Shown here piece after piece: positions 6,998 through 8,794 of a stretch of 8,794 nucleotides of DNA. Below the pieces are notes generated by a model. The model had not been told where the DNA came from and made no database searches. It was given only the letters and a program-made list of their open reading frames with translations. Within the stretch, counting starts at the first letter, position 1. The number at the start of each line of letters is the position of its first letter. Made by a program: the position numbers and the translations under genes. Origin of the DNA: Casimicrobiaceae bacterium (lineage in GTDB: Bacteria; Pseudomonadota; Gammaproteobacteria; Burkholderiales; Casimicrobiaceae); contig CATPAO010000094.1 of the NCBI GenBank assembly GCA_955652025.1, forward strand, positions 1 through 8,794, written 5' to 3'.

Positions 6998-7342
6998 CGC
7001 ACGTGCCGACGCCGCCGCCGACCGCGCAATCCGGCAGGCAGTAGTCGTGCCTGATCGGCGGTTCGATGCGATCGCCGGAGCCGGTGGTCAACTCGACCAC
7101 TCATCCGGCGACGTTGTCGTGCGCGAAGTTGTCGAAGTACACCGCGCCGGATTGATGCGAGCCGTTCCACACGTTGAAGCCGTTGCCGTACGGGGCGGCC
7201 ATCCACTATCCGTTCGCCCCAGCGTAATGAAATAGTGATCGAGATCCTTGTTGTAATACTCGACGATCGTCGTGACTTGCGCGTTGGCGGCAGACGCCGC
7301 TCCGCCGAGGAGCAGACTCAGCGCCCGCGCGATCGGCGCCAA
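6873..7342 (-). pseudogene. Broken gene for a small secreted protein (VEYYNxxLDHYFIT motif)
   Basis: Reading leftwards from 7342, the first frame gives a signal peptide-like start (ARALSLLLGGAASAANAQ) and then VEYYNKDLDHYFITLG. That motif recurs in secreted proteobacterial proteins of unknown function. Near 7203-7230 the sensible reading shifts to another frame, with MAAPYGNGFNVWNG, GAVYFDNFAHDNVAG, a TGA at 7103-7101, then VVELTTGSGDRIEPP and, further on, TLWLKKFGGNVILVGPTP, ending at a TAG at 6875-6873. The second-frame composition is protein-like, while the other frames are arginine-rich. The TGA could be a mutated tryptophan codon. The only initiation codon at the 5' end is TTG (7342), 14 bases after the stop of the sulfhydrylase-type gene. 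Sequencing error is the main alternative to a real pseudogene. Confidence 0.55.
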
Positions 7343-7356
7343 ACCGAGACGCGCGA

Positions 7357-8598
7357 TCAGGCGAGCGCCTGCGCGAAGTCGGCGATCAGATCGTCACGGT
7401 CCTCGATGCCGACCGAAACTCGAATCAACGAATCGGCGATGCCCATTTCCGCGCGGCGCGGTGCGCCCATCTCCCAGAAGATCGTATGCGCAACCGGAAT
7501 CGCCAGCGTGCGGTTATCGCCGAGATTCGACGACAGCACGACGACGGCCAGACGATTCAGGAATGCGAACGGATCGATACCGTCGGCGAGCTCGAACGAC
7601 AGCAGCGCGCCATAGCCTCGAAAAAGCTCGCGCGCGAGCGCGTGCTGCGGATGCGACGCGAGCCCCGGATAGTAAATGGCGCTCACGCGCGGATTTGCGG
7701 CCAGAAATTCAGCGACCGCCTGCGCGTTCTCGCATTGCCGCGCGAGCCGCAGCGCGAGCGTTTCGGCGCCCACCGCAACGTGGTGCGCCTCGGTGGCGGC
7801 CAGCGTTCCGCCCAGGTCACGCAGGCCCTTTTTGCGGATTTGCGTGAGGCCCCAGAGCGCGGGTTTCGCGGATTTGTAGCTGTCGAGGATATTCGGATAG
7901 CGCGTCCAGTCGAAGAGTCCGGTGTCGGTGATGCTGCCGGCGAGTGCGTTGCCGTGGCCGCCGATGTATTTGGTGAGCGCGTTGAGCGCGAACGTCGCGC
8001 CCACGGACTTCGGCGTGAACAGCCAAGGCGAGGTCATCGTGTTGTCGACGACATAGATCAAACCGCGTTCCCTGCAGAGCTTACCGATGCGCGCCAGATC
8101 GGCGATCTGAGTGCGCGGATTGGCGATCGTCTCGACGAAGACGAGTCGTGTCGCGGGTGTGATCGCTTTCTCTACTTCGCGCGCGTCGGTCGCGTCGACG
8201 AACGTGATCGGCATGCCGTGCGCCGACAACGTCCCGAAGAGGCTGTTGGTGTTGCCGAACAGAAAATGGCTCGCGACGACGTGATCGCCCGCCTTCAATA
8301 GCGCCAGCATCGCCGCGGTGATCGCGGCCATGCCGGTCGCGAAACACACGGTACCGACGCCTTGCTCCATCGCATTGATTTTGACCTCGAGCGCGGCGGA
8401 CGTCGGATTCCCCTGGCGCCCGTAGGCGTACCCGGTTTGCCGGCCCTGAAACACCGCGGCGAGATCGCGCGCGTCCTTGTACCCATACGCGACCGACGTA
8501 TGCAGCGGCTTGTGCAACGCGCCGTGCTCGATCGCGCTCTCGCGGTCGGAGTGCAGGATCGTCGTGGTGAAACCGCGCTTGTCGCTGGCGTCGTTCAT
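7357..8598 (-). CDS. Cystathionine gamma-synthase-family PLP enzyme (homoserine-ester sulfhydrylase or gamma-synthase)
   Basis: A 413-residue member of the Cys/Met-metabolism PLP family. Landmarks: YAYGRQGNPT (57-66, with Tyr59 and Arg61 for the neighbouring subunit's PLP phosphate), CFATGMAAI (85-93), VETIANP (155-161), VVDNTMTSPW (183-192, with Asp185 on the PLP ring), ALTKYIGGHGNA (207-218, with Lys210 as Schiff-base lysine), NLGDNRT (358-364), and SLIRVSVGIED (390-400, with Arg393 binding substrate carboxylate). Phe114 stands where many members have the PLP-stacking tyrosine, and Ala207 where most have serine three before the lysine. These enzymes join O-acyl-homoserine with cysteine or sulfide to give cystathionine or homocysteine; sequence alone does not decide which. 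The SAM-II riboswitch upstream places it in methionine synthesis. ATG 8598 follows GGGGTGG (8609-8603). Confidence 0.88.
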   Translation of the reverse strand: MNDASDKRGFTTTILHSDRESAIEHGALHKPLHTSVAYGYKDARDLAAVFQGRQTGYAYGRQGNPTSAALEVKINAMEQGVGTVCFATGMAAITAAMLALLKAGDHVVASHFLFGNTNSLFGTLSAHGMPITFVDATDAREVEKAITPATRLVFVETIANPRTQIADLARIGKLCRERGLIYVVDNTMTSPWLFTPKSVGATFALNALTKYIGGHGNALAGSITDTGLFDWTRYPNILDSYKSAKPALWGLTQIRKKGLRDLGGTLAATEAHHVAVGAETLALRLARQCENAQAVAEFLAANPRVSAIYYPGLASHPQHALARELFRGYGALLSFELADGIDPFAFLNRLAVVVLSSNLGDNRTLAIPVAHTIFWEMGAPRRAEMGIADSLIRVSVGIEDRDDLIADFAQALA

Positions 8599-8617
8599 GA
8601 TGCCACCCCAAAAACAG

Positions 8618-8650
8618 AAAACCCGTCGGGCTCTCCGCCAAACGGGTTTT
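8618..8650 (-). terminator. Intrinsic terminator in the riboswitch leader
   Basis: Minus-strand AAAACCCGT (8650-8642) pairs perfectly with ACGGGTTTT (8626-8618). Inside, GGC (8639-8637) can pair with GCC (8631-8629) around a five-base loop. The stem runs into a T-rich tail, TTTTCTGTTTTT (8621-8610), and the ribosome binding site of the downstream gene begins at once after it. It stands between the SAM-II aptamer and the start codon, so it can only serve as a leader attenuator for the methionine gene. Confidence 0.8.
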
Positions 8651-8654
8651 ATGT

Positions 8655-8682
8655 GCGTCGCCCGGTATCTCCAGGCTGACGC
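8655..8682 (-). promoter_or_regulatory. Stable spacer hairpin between aptamer and terminator
   Basis: On the minus strand GCGTC (8682-8678) pairs with GACGC (8659-8655). After a bulged A (8677) the stem continues with GCC (8676-8674) against GGC (8662-8660), closing a loop of about eleven bases. It fits exactly between the two strands of the proposed antiterminator (8699-8684 and 8648-8635), bringing them together. A separate ligand-binding role is not suggested by any motif I recognise. Confidence 0.55.
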
Positions 8683-8687
8683 GAACC

Positions 8688-8739
8688 TCGCTTTAGCGGC
8701 ATTTGTTAGGCGCCCGCAAGCTGAAGCTCAAATCGGCGC
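8688..8739 (-). promoter_or_regulatory. SAM-II riboswitch aptamer
   Basis: The minus-strand sequence has the SAM-II (metA/SAM_alpha) arrangement. P1 is GCGCC (8739-8735) with GGCGC (8714-8710). Loop 1 begins GATTTGA (8734-8728), followed by the invariant AGCTTGC (8722-8716). After an A-rich connector (TAACAAATGCC), GCTAAAGC (8697-8690) forms the pseudoknot P2 with GCTTGC: C8716-G8697, G8717-C8696, U8719-A8693, C8720-G8691, G8721-C8690. The uridines left near the centre (U8718, U8695, with a GAUUUGA uridine) match the SAM-contact region of solved SAM-II structures. SAM-II aptamers bind S-adenosylmethionine and switch off methionine/SAM genes, which fits the downstream enzyme. P1 starts almost at the predicted transcription start. 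Confidence 0.88.
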
Positions 8740-8745
8740 ATGAAT

Positions 8746-8774
8746 ACTATACCACGATACCGCGGCCGCGGCCA
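8746..8774 (-). promoter_or_regulatory. Predicted promoter of the SAM-II-controlled gene
   Basis: TATAGT (8751-8746, minus strand) is a good -10 box, 5 of 6 to consensus, in the only AT-rich patch of this region. The -35 expected 17 bases upstream (8774-8769, TGGCCG) is poor. Transcription would begin at about 8739-8740, at the first base of riboswitch P1, which supports the placement. The remaining GC-rich sequence to the window end, with a CGCGGCCGCG palindrome at 8761-8770, shows no gene. Confidence 0.6.
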
Positions 8775-8794
8775 GCCGGGGCCCCTGTCAGCCC

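Noticed and set aside
6722..7357. Insertion sequence or other mobile element behind the decayed zone
   Set aside because: I could see no transposase fragment, terminal inverted repeats or flanking target duplication, so no element is called.
7486..8301. 271-codon plus-strand open frame opposite the methionine-pathway enzyme
   Set aside because: Its composition is that of an antisense shadow, and the minus-strand gene has all PLP-family motifs.
8081..8641. Minus-strand frame starting inside the terminator stem
   Set aside because: It relies on a TTG inside the terminator and overlaps the real gene out of frame; the translation is arginine-rich.
8618..8650. Hairpin read as a terminator for a plus-strand transcript
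   Set aside because: No plus-strand gene ends near it, and the longer T-rich tail, the aptamer and the start codon are all oriented on the minus strand.
8761..8770. GC palindrome CGCGGCCGCG as a regulatory site
   Set aside because: Such self-complementary GC runs are expected by chance in this composition, and nothing else marks it as a binding site.

Overview
The window is a stretch of high-GC, gene-dense proteobacterial chromosome. The order TPR lipid-free periplasmic protein, secreted cyclophilin (ppiA), cytosolic cyclophilin (ppiB), lpxH is an arrangement I associate with Betaproteobacteria. Having LpxH, rather than the LpxI used by most Alphaproteobacteria, also argues for a beta- or gammaproteobacterium. 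Genus cannot be named from this sequence.

Layout: (1) 3-155, + strand: the last 50 codons of a NudC-type NAD(H) diphosphatase, cut by the window edge. (2) 166-3891, - strand: a compact four-gene unit in the order RpiR/SIS regulator, class III PLP aminotransferase, GltI-like glutamate/aspartate-type periplasmic binding protein, carboxymuconolactone-decarboxylase-fold protein. Regulator and aminotransferase share an ATGA stop/start overlap; the other gaps are 36 and 10 bases. No ABC permease or ATPase is in the unit. (3) 3892-4117: divergent intergenic region, strikingly AT-rich around 3941-3990, with a 12-base inverted repeat that lies over a TTGACA -35 box pointing at the regulator gene. (4) 4118-6719, + strand: TPR protein, ppiA, ppiB and lpxH, closely spaced. 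(5) 6722-7342: a decayed zone. The first ~45 codons of a TerC/YjbE-family membrane protein start 2 bases after lpxH and then lose homology; on the opposite strand lies a broken secreted-protein gene with one frameshift and one internal stop. (6) 7357-8598, - strand: a cystathionine gamma-synthase-family enzyme of methionine biosynthesis. (7) 8599-8751: its leader, which carries a SAM-II riboswitch aptamer just downstream of a TATAGT -10 box, then a stable spacer hairpin and an intrinsic terminator ending at the ribosome binding site.

The most interesting element is this leader. The 3' strand of the SAM-II pseudoknot can instead pair with the 5' arm of the terminator (14 pairs, two single-base bulges), so aptamer, antiterminator and terminator can be drawn as one complete SAM-off transcription switch. 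SAM-II is usually described as acting on translation. The second notable element is the self-contained RpiR-controlled aminotransferase/binding-protein unit with a candidate autoregulatory operator. No tRNA, rRNA, CRISPR array or insertion sequence was recognised.
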